DNA from: G963675935 sp963803125
GTDB lineage: Bacteria > Planctomycetota > Planctomycetia > Pirellulales > Thermoguttaceae
Assembly: GCA_963803125.1 (NCBI GenBank)
Contig: CAWDLR010000002.1
Span: 1,302,001-1,366,000 of the forward strand
DNA length: 64,000 bases
Direction: 5' to 3'
A program made the position numbers and the translations under genes. How positions within the stretch are numbered: the first letter of the stretch is position 1; the number at the start of each line of letters is the position of its first letter. This document shows, in pieces, positions 33,022 to 41,718 of this stretch. The notes beneath the pieces are model-generated. The model was not told the origin of the DNA, did no database searches, and saw only the letters and a list, made by a program, of their open reading frames with translations.

Positions 33022-34237
33022 ATGAGCCAAGCCGCGGATGGCGACGCACAGATCGAGTCCGGCGATTGGCCGGCAGGTTTTGACGAGGTGATCCGCGGCA
33101 GTCAGACGTGGCTGGCCGAGCGGGGCGAGATGATCGTCGGGTCGGGTTGTTTCCGCTCGGGGCAACTGTCCGGGTCGGTCTACACGGACTTCGGGCCGGA
33201 AGATCAGGACAAAGACGCCAACCAGGACTACGCTCTGGTTTGGGTCCCACGCGACGAGGCGGTGCGGGAGCGGTTGCGTCTGGTTGTGGCTATGGGAGAC
33301 GGGCTGACCACCTCGTATCGCTCGGAATGGGCCGCGGCGCTGGTCTGCTCGGTGGCGCTGCGGGCGTTGGTCGAGGGGGATTCGGCGTTGACGGGGTGTC
33401 TGGACGGCGTAAATCGTTGGGGTGGCAGTTGCACTGCCACCCCCGCATCTCCGGCGATTCCAGGGGTGGCAGTACAACTGCCACCCCAACCTACCGTACA
33501 ACTGCCACCCCAACCTACCGTACAACTGCCACCCCAACCTACCGTACAACTGCCACCCCAACCTACCGTACAACTGCCACCCCAACCTACCGTACAACTG
33601 CCACCCCAACCTACCGTACAACTGCCACCCCAACCTGGCGTGGCTTTCGGACAGACTCTGAGGGCGGAAGAGTTGCGCGCAACGCGCTTTCAACGTGGCC
33701 GGCGAGAGTTTGGGGCGGCTGGCGGAGGAATTGGCCCGCGAACCGGAGGCTTCGTGTCCGGCGGGGCAGTTCCTGTCAACCTGGAAGTACATTTTGCGAA
33801 AGGGGTTGCTGCTGCAAAGCACGCTGACGCTCGCCTGGCTGGATCGGCGGTTCTTGTACGTTGCGATGATCGGGGACGGCGGCGGCGTGTGGCGCGGCTA
33901 TGGGGCATCACCCGGCGCGGGCCGGGCCGACGATCGCGTGCTGGCGGAGTGCGATCTCGCGCGGCATCAGGTGCGTGCGCTTGGCCCTGCGGAGCGGAAC
34001 CTGCGGGAGTTCGACTGTTGGCGGCAGCAGGAGTTGCACGGCCGATTCCTCTGCGTGCTGCACACCGACGGCATCGGCCGCGGCATGGGCGGCAAACCGC
34101 TGCGGCTGCTGGACGAAATGGAGGAGTTGCGCGGGGCGGGCGAGAACGCGGCTCGCCGCTTCATCGAGCGGGCGATCGAGGAGCGCCCGCAGGATTTCGA
34201 CGACAATCTGACGTTGGCGGTGATTGAAGGGGAGTGA
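33022..34237 (+). pseudogene. PP2C-like phosphatase, split by a repeat insertion and frame change
   Basis: The first part (33022 to about 33418) has FGPEDQDKDANQDYALVWV and LVVAMGDGLTTSYRSEWAAALVCSVALRAL, the PP2C metal-binding N-half with GDG for the usual DGMGG. The last part (frame of GTG 33695 to 34237) has LLQSTLTLAWLDRRFLYVAMIGDGGGVW and DNLTLAVIEGE, the C-half with its closing Asp-Asn. Between them lie palindromic and 24-bp tandem repeats, and the two halves are in different frames. Either inactivated or translated as two pieces. It sits between the VWA and kinase genes. Confidence 0.75.
33419..33631. repeat. GGGGTGGCAGT palindromes and six 24-bp tandem units
   Basis: Palindromes 33419-33444 and 33463-33487 (GGGGTGGCAGTACAACTGCCACCCC) are followed by six exact tandem copies of AACCTACCGTACAACTGCC plus ACCCC (33488-33631). 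In the phosphatase frame they encode repeated TVQLPPQP. The same palindrome family is at 55294-55367. Confidence 0.9.
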
Positions 34238-34241
34238 AGTG

Positions 34242-34326
34242 GGCCGGGAAAAGGGGACAGGCACCTTTTGTGCGAAGCACCCGAAGGGCCGTTCCGGCAA
34301 AAGGTGCCTGTCCCCTTTTCCCGGCC
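34242..34326. repeat. Palindromic element GGCCGGGAAAAGGGGACAG family
   Basis: Arms 34242-34269 and 34299-34326 are perfect 28-bp reverse complements. The inner GGGCCGTTCCGGC matches the copy inside the DUF2344 gene (5117-5218). It separates the phosphatase and kinase genes and would form a strong hairpin in a shared transcript. Confidence 0.9.
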
Positions 34327-34350
34327 TGGGGGAGTGAAGCGAGGTCGGCC

Positions 34351-35838
34351 ATGTCGGGCGGTTCGAGTGCGGAGATCCTGGTTCTCAGCAACATGCAGGC
34401 CAAGGCGCTGGCCGGCAGCGTGTTGGCGATCGGGGGCGAGGTCTTTCGGCTGAAGGACTACGACCCGGCCTATCCGGGGCAGCCGCCGTGGCGGTCGGGG
34501 GCGGAGGGGAAGGCGTATCCGCTGCTGGCGCGAAACGGGAGCGTGGCCGCGTACCTGAAGTTCTTCACGCGGCCGACGCCGCAGCGGCTCGATCGAACGG
34601 CCTGGCTGATCGGGCAGCAGATGCAGACGTGGCTGCCCGGCTTGGTGGCGGCGCCGCTGATGTGGATCGACACGCGGCTGAGCCCGCACGCGGGGGCGAT
34701 CGACTTCGATTTTGCCGGCTACCTGGCGCAAGCGGTTCCCGGCGAGACGTGGCTGGAGCTGAAGAACCGGATTGTCGAGAAGGGCGTGGCGCTGGCCGAG
34801 GAGTTTCGCTGGCGGTGCGTGGCCGACCTGGTGCTGGCCACGGCGGTGCTGGAACGGGCGGGGATCGTTCACGGCGACCTGTCGCCCAACAACATCGTAG
34901 TGGATCCGGGCGCCGCGGCAGGGGAGCCGGCGCTGTATCTGATTGACTTCGATGCTTTCGTGGCGGCAGCGGCCGGGCGGAACCGCTCGATCGACGTGGC
35001 GGGCGGGGGCACGTTCGGCACCGGAGGATATTGCCCGCCGGACCTCGCCGCACGGGCCGCCGCGGGAGACGGCTCGGCGGCGCCGTATTCCGACCGCTAC
35101 GGCCGCGACATGCTGATGCTGGAATTGCTGCTGATGGATCATGGCCTGCCGCCGGACGATCCTGCGAGCGCGTGGAGGCGCGAGGAGTTCGAGCGGCGGC
35201 GAGCCGCCTGGCGGGCGAACTCCGCGCCGCTGCGGCCAGCGGCGCTCGCGCATCTCAACGCGGCGGAGGTGTTTTCGCTGGCGGAGGAGCGGCGGCCGAC
35301 GTCGCAGCAGCTTGCCTCCGCGATGGGATTGGAACTGCCGGAGCCGCCCGAGATTTCGGCCGGTCCGCCGCTCGCGTCCGGCCCTTCGGCGATACTGGGG
35401 ATTCGCGCGGTTTCGGCGCGGGTCGAAGGACGACGCCAACGAAAGCCGGCGCAACCGCCGCGGCCGCGACCGCACGTGCAGAATCGCCCGGCGGCGCGAG
35501 CGGCCCCTCCCACGCTGAACCAGTGGCTGATCTCCGCGCAGGTCGTGCCGCACAAACACCGCCGCATGTCGCCGCGCGGGCCCGTGCCACGGGACACTTT
35601 GGGGACGAAGCTGCTGATGGCAGCGTTCATTGCGCTGCTGCTGTTGCCGTTGTTGATACCGAGCTGTTTGAGCACAATGAGACTTGGCCGGTCGTTCGAG
35701 AATGGGGAACCGCGGCGAGCGGAGTTGGTCAACTCGGCGGTCGGCGGCGGGACGTTCGAGCCGCGGCGTCCTGACAAAGGACGGGACGCCCCTACGCAGC
35801 AGGATTCGCACCGCGAACGGCCGACGGTGCTGCGATGA
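34351..35838 (+). CDS. Protein-kinase-like protein with C-terminal membrane helix
   Basis: About 495 residues from MSGGSSAEILVLSNMQAKA. The upstream open frame is the repeat at 34242-34326. The kinase fold shows GSVAAYLKFF with the ATP-binding Lys, RAGIVHGDLSPNNIVVD near residue 174 (HxDxxxxN catalytic loop) and YLIDFDAFV (DFD for DFG), then GTFGTGGYCPPDLAAR as activation/P+1 segment. After about residue 340 comes a Pro/Arg-rich linker and one membrane helix (LLMAAFIALLLLPLLIP). It is the kinase of a VWA-PP2C-kinase set and overlaps the next gene by 4 nt. Confidence 0.85.
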   Translation: MSGGSSAEILVLSNMQAKALAGSVLAIGGEVFRLKDYDPAYPGQPPWRSGAEGKAYPLLARNGSVAAYLKFFTRPTPQRLDRTAWLIGQQMQTWLPGLVAAPLMWIDTRLSPHAGAIDFDFAGYLAQAVPGETWLELKNRIVEKGVALAEEFRWRCVADLVLATAVLERAGIVHGDLSPNNIVVDPGAAAGEPALYLIDFDAFVAAAAGRNRSIDVAGGGTFGTGGYCPPDLAARAAAGDGSAAPYSDRYGRDMLMLELLLMDHGLPPDDPASAWRREEFERRRAAWRANSAPLRPAALAHLNAAEVFSLAEERRPTSQQLASAMGLELPEPPEISAGPPLASGPSAILGIRAVSARVEGRRQRKPAQPPRPRPHVQNRPAARAAPPTLNQWLISAQVVPHKHRRMSPRGPVPRDTLGTKLLMAAFIALLLLPLLIPSCLSTMRLGRSFENGEPRRAELVNSAVGGGTFEPRRPDKGRDAPTQQDSHRERPTVLR

Positions 35839-36332
35839 AGCGGAGCGATTGTTGGTGGCTGTTGGCCTGGCCGGCGTATCAACTCATCGGCACGGCGAGG
35901 CATGAGCTGAGCCATGCGGCCGTGGCGGCCTGGCAGGGGGCGCGGATCACGCGGATCGAGATTCTGCCGTCTTTCCAGCCGGAAGGGTTTCTCTGGGGAT
36001 ACGTCAACTGGCGCGGCGGGCACGTCAACGCGCTGGCGACGGCGGCGCCGTACTTCTGCGACCTGGCGCTGTTCGTGGTCTTCTTGCCGCTGTGCATGCT
36101 GGCGGTGCGGGCGCCGCGTTGGCTGTGGATCAATGCTTTTGTGATCGGGCTGCTTTCGCCGCTGCTCGATACGGCGGCCAACTACTCGAAGCTCTTTCGC
36201 CGCGAGACGGGCGACGTGAACGAGCTTGTCGCCCGGTTCTCACCTGCCGCGATTCACGCGGTTTTTTTGGCGGTGATGGTCTTCTACCTGATCGGAATTT
36301 GCGTGGCGTGGCGGGCGTACAATCGCGATTGA
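35835..36332 (+). CDS. Membrane HExxH protein (M50-like site-2 peptidase fold)
   Basis: 165 residues with about four membrane helices. The first holds GTARHELSHAAVAAWQGA: His23-Glu24-x-x-His27 is an HExxH zinc motif in a membrane segment, as in M50 peptidases. LLSPLLDTAANYSKLF may supply the distal Asp ligand. Its ATG overlaps the kinase stop (ATGA), so it is translationally coupled to the signalling module. It could be an intramembrane protease or a non-catalytic relative; the sequence alone cannot decide. Confidence 0.75.
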   Translation: MKRSDCWWLLAWPAYQLIGTARHELSHAAVAAWQGARITRIEILPSFQPEGFLWGYVNWRGGHVNALATAAPYFCDLALFVVFLPLCMLAVRAPRWLWINAFVIGLLSPLLDTAANYSKLFRRETGDVNELVARFSPAAIHAVFLAVMVFYLIGICVAWRAYNRD

Positions 36333-36404
36333 GCAGCCGGCGGGGCGAAGCGTCGTAGCAGGGGCGTTCCTGCGTGGAGCGTGACGGCGTCCGGGGATTC
36401 GGAC

Positions 36405-36475
36405 TGTAGGAGGCGACTCCTGTCGCCGATGGGGCTCTCCACCGGCTCGATCGGCGTCAGGAGACGCCTCCTACA
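36405..36475. repeat. Inverted repeat TGTAGGAGGCGACTCCTG family
   Basis: Arms 36405-36430 and 36450-36475 are 26-bp reverse complements with two mismatches. It lies between the converging HExxH protein and symporter genes. A degraded GTTCCC/GGGAAC pair follows at about 36494-36528. Confidence 0.8.
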
Positions 36476-36566
36476 AGCCGTTTCTGCGGTCGCAGTTCCC
36501 GGACACCGTCACGCCGAGCGTGGGAACGGTGGGAAGTTCGGCGGGCGGGACACCCGGACTTCGGAG

Positions 36567-38486
36567 TTAGTGGAAGAGCCAGTAGAGGCCGAACATGATC
36601 AGCAGCAAGAGCGCGGAGAGGACGCGGTAGTCGCCCAAGCCGCGCCAGCCGGCCGATCTGAGGGCGTCGAGCGGGTTGGCCCAGTAAAGCCGCTGCGGGT
36701 CTTCGTGGGACAATTTTGGCAGGCAAAGACTGAGCACCGCTTGCAACGCCATGCAGCCGACGAGCATGAAGAAGGCCATGACCATGAACGGCGTCTCGTA
36801 GAAGAACACCGGGAGCCAGTCCCAGAGGGCCGCCTGCGGTTGCCAGCGGTGGAAGGTGGTCAGGGCGAAAAGGACCAGGCCGGTGGCGGAGCCGATCCAC
36901 ATCGTGAGCTTAGCGCTTCGCGCCGAGGCCTTCCCCCAGAAAAGCCCCATCAGGAAAACGCCGGTGATCGGCGGGCAGACGTGGGCGATCACCAACTGGA
37001 TGGCGGGGAAGATGTTCTCGTACAAGTCGAGCAGCGGGACCAGCGCGATGCCGACCAGGAAGGACGTAAACGCCGCCAGCCGACCGATGATCACCATCCG
37101 CCGCTCGGGCGTATCGGGGCGGAAGCGCTTCCAGAGATCGTAGGCGAAGAGGGTGGAGATCGAATTGGCGGCGCTGGCGAGATTGCCCATCAGCGAGGCC
37201 ATCAGCGCCGCTGCCATGATGCCGAAGCAGCCGTTAAGCGGCAGCAGATTCAGGATCATCAGGCCGTAGGATTCCTTCGAGGAGACGGGCTTGACATCCT
37301 TGGGAAGTTTGACCATGCCGTCAGCGGGAACGCGGCCGTCGGCATCGAGTTCGGTAGGCAGGTTGCAGATTACCTTCAACGGGTGTTCTTTGGAGGCGTG
37401 GAACTCGTGAGTCAGGTCGAGGATTTTACCCTTTTCCAGGCGGAACTCGCGCGGGCCGGAGGTGCTGTTGTCGCCGCGGACGATGATGGTTTTGTGTGCT
37501 TTCCCACTCTTGCTTAGTGCAGCGGGCGTGTCGGCCAGCACCGCGACTTGTCCCATGTTGTTGATCTTGCCGCTGCCGACCATCACGTAGAAGAGCAATC
37601 CGGGCAGGACGAAGATGAAGACGGGCAGGATCTTGATCGCGGCACAGAACAATGGGCCGATGCGGGCGTGATTCTCGTCTTTCGCCCCCAGCACCCGCTG
37701 GACGATCGTCTGGTCGGCGCAGAAATACCAGATGCCGATGACCGGGTACCCGAGCAGAATCGCGTACCAAGAGAAGTCCTTGTCAACCTGGGGCGAGCGG
37801 AGCATCGACAACTGGCCCAATTGCCTGGTCTGATCGAGGGCGTGGGTCATCGACTCCCAACTGCCCACGCGCTGGAAAGCGAAGAAGGTGATCAGGATCG
37901 CGCCGGTGATCAGCACGATGGCCTGGACGCTCTCGGTCCAGACGACGGCCGCCAGGCCGCCGGCGACGGTGTAGACCGCGGTCAGTCCGCAGATGATCAG
38001 GATGCAGGTCCACTTGTCCATGCCGAAGATGCCGTGCAGGGCGACCCAGCCGGCCGAGAGCGGAAAGGCGATGTGAAAGAGGATGGCGGCGATGATCGAG
38101 AGGAAGGCGAGCCAGTCGCGGCAGGCGCGGCAGTAGCGTTTTTCGAGGAAATCCGGGAGCGTGGCCACTTTGGCCCGCAGATAAAAGGGGACGAAGACCA
38201 GCGAGAGGAGCACCAGCGGCAGCACGGCCAGCCATTCGTAATTGCCCATCACCAGGCCGGTGTCGTAGCCCGACTGGGCAAGGCTGACCAGGTGCAGGCA
38301 GGAGATGTTGGTCGTAAACAGCGCCAGTCCGATCGCGGGCCAGCGGAGGCTGTGGGCGGCGAGAAAGTAGCGGTTGGCCTCGCCTTCGCGGCGCCTCTTG
38401 ACTCCGGCGTAGCAGCCGATGGCCACGATGCCGAGCAGATAGACGATGATGATCGTGGAATCGACGCCGCTGATTCTGTCGAACAT
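36567..38486 (-). CDS. Sodium:solute symporter (SSS family)
   Basis: 639 residues, about 14 membrane helices. Family landmarks: a first helix STIIIVYLLGIVAIGCYAG, a loop RYFLAAHSLRWPAIGLALFTTNIS with the Na-binding segment, FLEKRYCRACRDWLAF, VYTVAGGLAAVVWTESVQA and ADQTIVQRVLGAKDENHAR. A hydrophilic domain of about 100 residues (KTIIVRGDNSTSG, LPTELDADGRVPADG) is inserted between helices around residue 330, as seen in planctomycete sugar-type SSS transporters. The substrate cannot be told. Confidence 0.9.
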   Translation of the reverse strand: MFDRISGVDSTIIIVYLLGIVAIGCYAGVKRRREGEANRYFLAAHSLRWPAIGLALFTTNISCLHLVSLAQSGYDTGLVMGNYEWLAVLPLVLLSLVFVPFYLRAKVATLPDFLEKRYCRACRDWLAFLSIIAAILFHIAFPLSAGWVALHGIFGMDKWTCILIICGLTAVYTVAGGLAAVVWTESVQAIVLITGAILITFFAFQRVGSWESMTHALDQTRQLGQLSMLRSPQVDKDFSWYAILLGYPVIGIWYFCADQTIVQRVLGAKDENHARIGPLFCAAIKILPVFIFVLPGLLFYVMVGSGKINNMGQVAVLADTPAALSKSGKAHKTIIVRGDNSTSGPREFRLEKGKILDLTHEFHASKEHPLKVICNLPTELDADGRVPADGMVKLPKDVKPVSSKESYGLMILNLLPLNGCFGIMAAALMASLMGNLASAANSISTLFAYDLWKRFRPDTPERRMVIIGRLAAFTSFLVGIALVPLLDLYENIFPAIQLVIAHVCPPITGVFLMGLFWGKASARSAKLTMWIGSATGLVLFALTTFHRWQPQAALWDWLPVFFYETPFMVMAFFMLVGCMALQAVLSLCLPKLSHEDPQRLYWANPLDALRSAGWRGLGDYRVLSALLLLIMFGLYWLFH

Positions 38487-38740
38487 ACTGTTGTGTTGCC
38501 TCGTTCATCGCCGGCGCCGTGCGAGCGGCAGACGCCGTGCTGGCATAGCGGTGGTGAAACAGCCGATTGCGTTGGAGCGGAAGGCGACAGATGGGTCGAA
38601 AAGACCGAGAGAATGACGCCACGTAACGCTCCATTTTGTCGGTCGTGGGTTTGGGTGTCAATGCACGAATGCGCCGGTGCGCTGGAAAAGGAGGGCGTTG
38701 GGGCGACGCGCGCTTCCCTCCGGGGCGCGGCTAAACCACT

Positions 38741-38798
38741 CGCCCTCTCCCCTCTCCTCTCGCCCCTCTCCTCTCTCCCCTCTCCTCTCTCGCTCCCC
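38741..38798 (+). repeat. Polypyrimidine tract CCCTCTCCTCTC
   Basis: About 58 bases of almost only C and T built on CCCTCTCCTCTC-like units, upstream of hslV in the 385-bp divergent gap. It is mirror-symmetric enough to form triplex DNA in principle. No other feature is seen in the gap. Confidence 0.7.
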
Positions 38799-38871
38799 TG
38801 GCGTTGCCGGCCGCTTTCAGCGATATTGGTGGCTTGCTCGGCACGAGAAATCCAATGCGGACGGTGAGAAC

Positions 38872-39414
38872 ATGAAGAACCATTCGACGACGATCGTCTC
38901 CGTCCGCCACCGCGGGGTGGTGGCGATGGGGGGCGATGGGCAGGTGACCGTGGCCAACACGATCATGAAGGCCGACGTCAACAAGCTCCGCCGGTTGATG
39001 GACGGGCGGGTGATGACCGGTTTCGCCGGGGCCACGGCCGACGCCTTCGCCCTGCTGGAGCGTTTCGAGGCCAAGTTGAAGGACTATCCGTCGAACGTCC
39101 CCCGGGCGGCCACGGAGCTGGCCAAGGATTGGCGGACCGATCGCGTGCTGCGGCGGCTGGAGGCGATGTTGCTGGTGGTTGACGACCGGCATACGCTGTT
39201 GTTGACCGGCAACGGCGACGTGGTGCAGCCGAGCGACGGCGTCATCGGCATCGGCTCCGGCGGCAATTACGCCGTCGCTGCCGCCCGGGCGCTGGTCGCC
39301 CACAGCAGTCTCTCCGCCGTCGAGATCGTTCGCAAGTCGCTGGAAATCGCGGCGGGGATCGACGTTTTTACGAACGACAACATTGTGGTGGAGGAAATGG
39401 CGAGTGCGGAGTGA
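38872..39414 (+). CDS. hslV: ATP-dependent protease subunit HslV
   Basis: 180 residues from MKNHSTTIVSVRHRGVVAMGGDGQVT. The catalytic Thr is the first of TTIV, after a five-residue propeptide, longer than the usual single Met. GFAGATADAFALLERFEAKL and TGNGDVVQPSDGVIGIGSGGNYAVAAARAL are standard HslV. The longer open frame upstream is the pyrimidine tract. It pairs with HslU encoded downstream, with a small antitoxin-like gene between them. Confidence 0.95.
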   Translation: MKNHSTTIVSVRHRGVVAMGGDGQVTVANTIMKADVNKLRRLMDGRVMTGFAGATADAFALLERFEAKLKDYPSNVPRAATELAKDWRTDRVLRRLEAMLLVVDDRHTLLLTGNGDVVQPSDGVIGIGSGGNYAVAAARALVAHSSLSAVEIVRKSLEIAAGIDVFTNDNIVVEEMASAE

Positions 39415-39516
39415 GCCATCGAGCATGCTTGCTTCTCCGTCAGTTTGCGGGACGATATAATCCAGAAAGTCCACCGCAGTGAACATTGCCGGAATTTTCC
39501 CGCGGAGAATCCACCC

Positions 39517-39732
39517 ATGCTACCCGTGCTGCCGCTTGACCAAATGACGGTCGAAGAAAAGCTCCAGTTGATGGAGATTCTCTGGGAGGATCTCTCCCGC
39601 AATCCGGAGGACATTCCATCGCCGGCGTGGCATGGGGAAGTGTTGGCGGAGAGGGAACGGAAGATCGACGAAGGCAAAGCAAAGTTCCTTTCGTTGGATG
39701 AAGTTCGCAAACACCTTGAGGAGAATGTATAA
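39517..39732 (+). CDS. Addiction-module antitoxin-like protein (PF09720 type)
   Basis: 71 residues from MLPVLPLDQMTVEEKLQLMEILWEDL, then PSPAWHGEVLAERERKIDEGKAKFLSLDEV: the short helical antitoxin family usually paired with a ParE/RelE toxin. No toxin gene is present: hslU starts 2 nt after its stop. It is an orphan inserted between hslV and hslU. GGAG 9 nt before the ATG supports the start. Confidence 0.83.
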   Translation: MLPVLPLDQMTVEEKLQLMEILWEDLSRNPEDIPSPAWHGEVLAERERKIDEGKAKFLSLDEVRKHLEENV

Positions 39733-39734
39733 AC

Positions 39735-41072
39735 GTGCGAGACCTAACCCCTCGGCAAATCGTTGAAGAACTCGATCGGCACATCGTCGGCCAGGACGCG
39801 GCGAAGCGGGCGGTGGCGGTGGCCATCCGCAATCGCTGGCGGCGGCAACAGCTTCAGGGCGACATGCGGCAGGAGGTGGCGCCGAAGAACATCATGATGA
39901 TCGGCCCCACCGGCGTGGGCAAGACCGAGATCGCCCGTCGGCTGGCCAAGCTGACCGGGGCGCCGTTTATCAAGGTCGAGGCCACCAAATACACCGAGGT
40001 GGGCTACTACGGCCGTGACGTCGAGAGCATGATCCGCGACCTGGTCGAGAACGCGATCGGCCTGGTGCGCGAGGGGGAGCGGGAGAAGGTCAAGCCCGAG
40101 GCGCGGCGGCGGGTGGACGAGCGGCTGATCGACCTGCTGGCCCCGGCCCCGCCGGCCTTCGACGCCATGCCCGGCAGCCCCGACTCGCCCGAGCGCTACG
40201 AGCGCACCCGCGAGAAGATGCGGGCGATGCTGGCCGGCGGCGAACTCGAGCAGCGGAAAGTCGAGCTCACCGTCGAGCAGAAGGCAGTGCCGATGGTGCT
40301 CTCCGGCATGGGCATGGAGCAGATGGACATCGACTTGCAGGGGATGTTCGAGAAGATCCTGCCGAAGCACAGCTCGCGGCGGGAAATGACCGTGGCCCAG
40401 GCCCGCGACGTGTTGTTCGAGCAGGAGTGCGACGGGCTGATCAACCAGGACAAGGTGCACTCCACGGCGATCGAGTTGGCCGAGAGCGTGGGCATCATTT
40501 TTGTCGACGAGATCGACAAGGTGGTGGCCAGCGAGGGGCAGCACGGGGCGGACGTCTCGCGGCAGGGCGTGCAGCGCGACCTGCTGCCGATCGTCGAGGG
40601 CACCACCGTGCAGACCCGCTACGGCTACGTGCGGACCGACCATATTCTCTTCATCGCCGCCGGGGCGTTTCACCGCGCGAAGCCGAGCGATCTGATGCCC
40701 GAGTTGCAGGGCCGCTTCCCGATCCGCGTCGAGTTCGGCGCGCTGACGAAGGAAGATTTCGTCCGCATCTTGACCGAGCCGAAGGGGGCGCTCACCAAGC
40801 AGTACGAGGCGCTGCTGGCCACTGAAGGGGTGACGCTGGCGTTCGAGCCGGAGGCGGTCGATACGCTGGCCGAGTTCGCCTTCGAAGTGAACCAGACGAC
40901 GCAGAACATCGGCGCCCGGCGGCTGTACACGATCATGGAGCGGCTGTTGGAGGAGTTGAGCTTCGAGGCCCCCGACATGAAACATGGCCGCGTCCCGATC
41001 AACGCCGAGTACGTCAAAGAGCGACTGGCGGAACTGACGAAGGATGAAGATTTGAGCAAGTTCATACTCTGA
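39735..41072 (+). CDS. hslU: ATP-dependent protease ATPase subunit HslU
   Basis: 445 residues, GTG start. AAA+ motifs: Walker A GPTGVGKTEIARRLAK, Walker B SVGIIFVDEIDKV, sensor region GRFPIRVEFGAL, arginine-bearing NIGARRLYTIMERLLEEL, and the C-terminal tail SKFIL that inserts into HslV. The pore loop reads EVGYYGRDVES, where most HslU have GYVG. The I-domain (residues about 115-230) is shorter than in E. coli. It unfolds substrates for HslV in the cytoplasm. Confidence 0.96.
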   Translation: MRDLTPRQIVEELDRHIVGQDAAKRAVAVAIRNRWRRQQLQGDMRQEVAPKNIMMIGPTGVGKTEIARRLAKLTGAPFIKVEATKYTEVGYYGRDVESMIRDLVENAIGLVREGEREKVKPEARRRVDERLIDLLAPAPPAFDAMPGSPDSPERYERTREKMRAMLAGGELEQRKVELTVEQKAVPMVLSGMGMEQMDIDLQGMFEKILPKHSSRREMTVAQARDVLFEQECDGLINQDKVHSTAIELAESVGIIFVDEIDKVVASEGQHGADVSRQGVQRDLLPIVEGTTVQTRYGYVRTDHILFIAAGAFHRAKPSDLMPELQGRFPIRVEFGALTKEDFVRILTEPKGALTKQYEALLATEGVTLAFEPEAVDTLAEFAFEVNQTTQNIGARRLYTIMERLLEELSFEAPDMKHGRVPINAEYVKERLAELTKDEDLSKFIL

Positions 41073-41578
41073 TGAGGAAGCGACGGGTACTCATTGCGAT
41101 CGTCGTTTTGGTGGCGGGCCTAATCGTGGCTCCGTTAGTGGCGCCGCTGTTTGCGCCATGGTCGGAGATGAATTGTTGGCGCGAAGAAATCAACATCAAG
41201 ACGGGGCAGGCGCGCTACTCGCGCTGTCTGTGGTTCGTCAAGGCGGCCGAACATGTTGAGGATACTCCGCTGTCGCTCGCGCTGCAGGGCGAGATGGTGG
41301 ATGTCAAGAATGTTCCGGCATGGGAGCGGGTGAACACGTTTTCGCCCGGAACGCACCATTCGCCGCATTACCGATACCATGCCGCCTTGTGGCAGGCCCA
41401 CCAAATGGAAATGATCACATCCATGTGCGAACTGACGCCCGAGCAGAAACGGAACGCGGCCAGGGCAATCCTGGCGGCTTGGCAGAAATCTGGTTCTTGT
41501 GGCGGTGCAGAGGGAGTCCTTGAGAACCTGGCGAAAGAAGGAGGCTCAAAGGGCAAGTTGGACACGGGCCGCAAGTAA
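41072..41578 (+). CDS. Hypothetical membrane-anchored protein
   Basis: 168 residues. One N-terminal membrane helix (VLIAIVVLVAGLIVAPLVAPLF), then a soluble part containing NIKTGQARYSRCLWFVKAAEHVEDTPLS, like planctomycete small proteins that describe IKTGxxRxxxxxLF. The ATG overlaps the hslU stop by one base (TGATG), suggesting coupling, but no functional link to HslVU is known to me. Confidence 0.6.
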   Translation: MRKRRVLIAIVVLVAGLIVAPLVAPLFAPWSEMNCWREEINIKTGQARYSRCLWFVKAAEHVEDTPLSLALQGEMVDVKNVPAWERVNTFSPGTHHSPHYRYHAALWQAHQMEMITSMCELTPEQKRNAARAILAAWQKSGSCGGAEGVLENLAKEGGSKGKLDTGRK

Positions 41579-41718
41579 TACGCCGGCCGGCATTGCTTAC
41601 GCGAACCTGCGCCGGGGAACGTGAAACGTATCGGTGTTGGCCATGCCTTGGACAAGGCGGGGTAAACTGCTATCATCGTCGGGACAATCGAGAGCCTTTT
41701 TCGTCGAAAGGGACTTGC

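Noticed and set aside
33488..33631. Regular 24-bp repeats resembling a CRISPR array
   Set aside because: The units are exact tandem copies with no variable spacers, and no cas genes are near; it is a minisatellite.
1..36332. One Ter system joining the TerC-like gene and the TerY-like module
   Set aside because: They are 32 kb apart with many housekeeping genes between; TerC-family proteins are common outside Ter systems.
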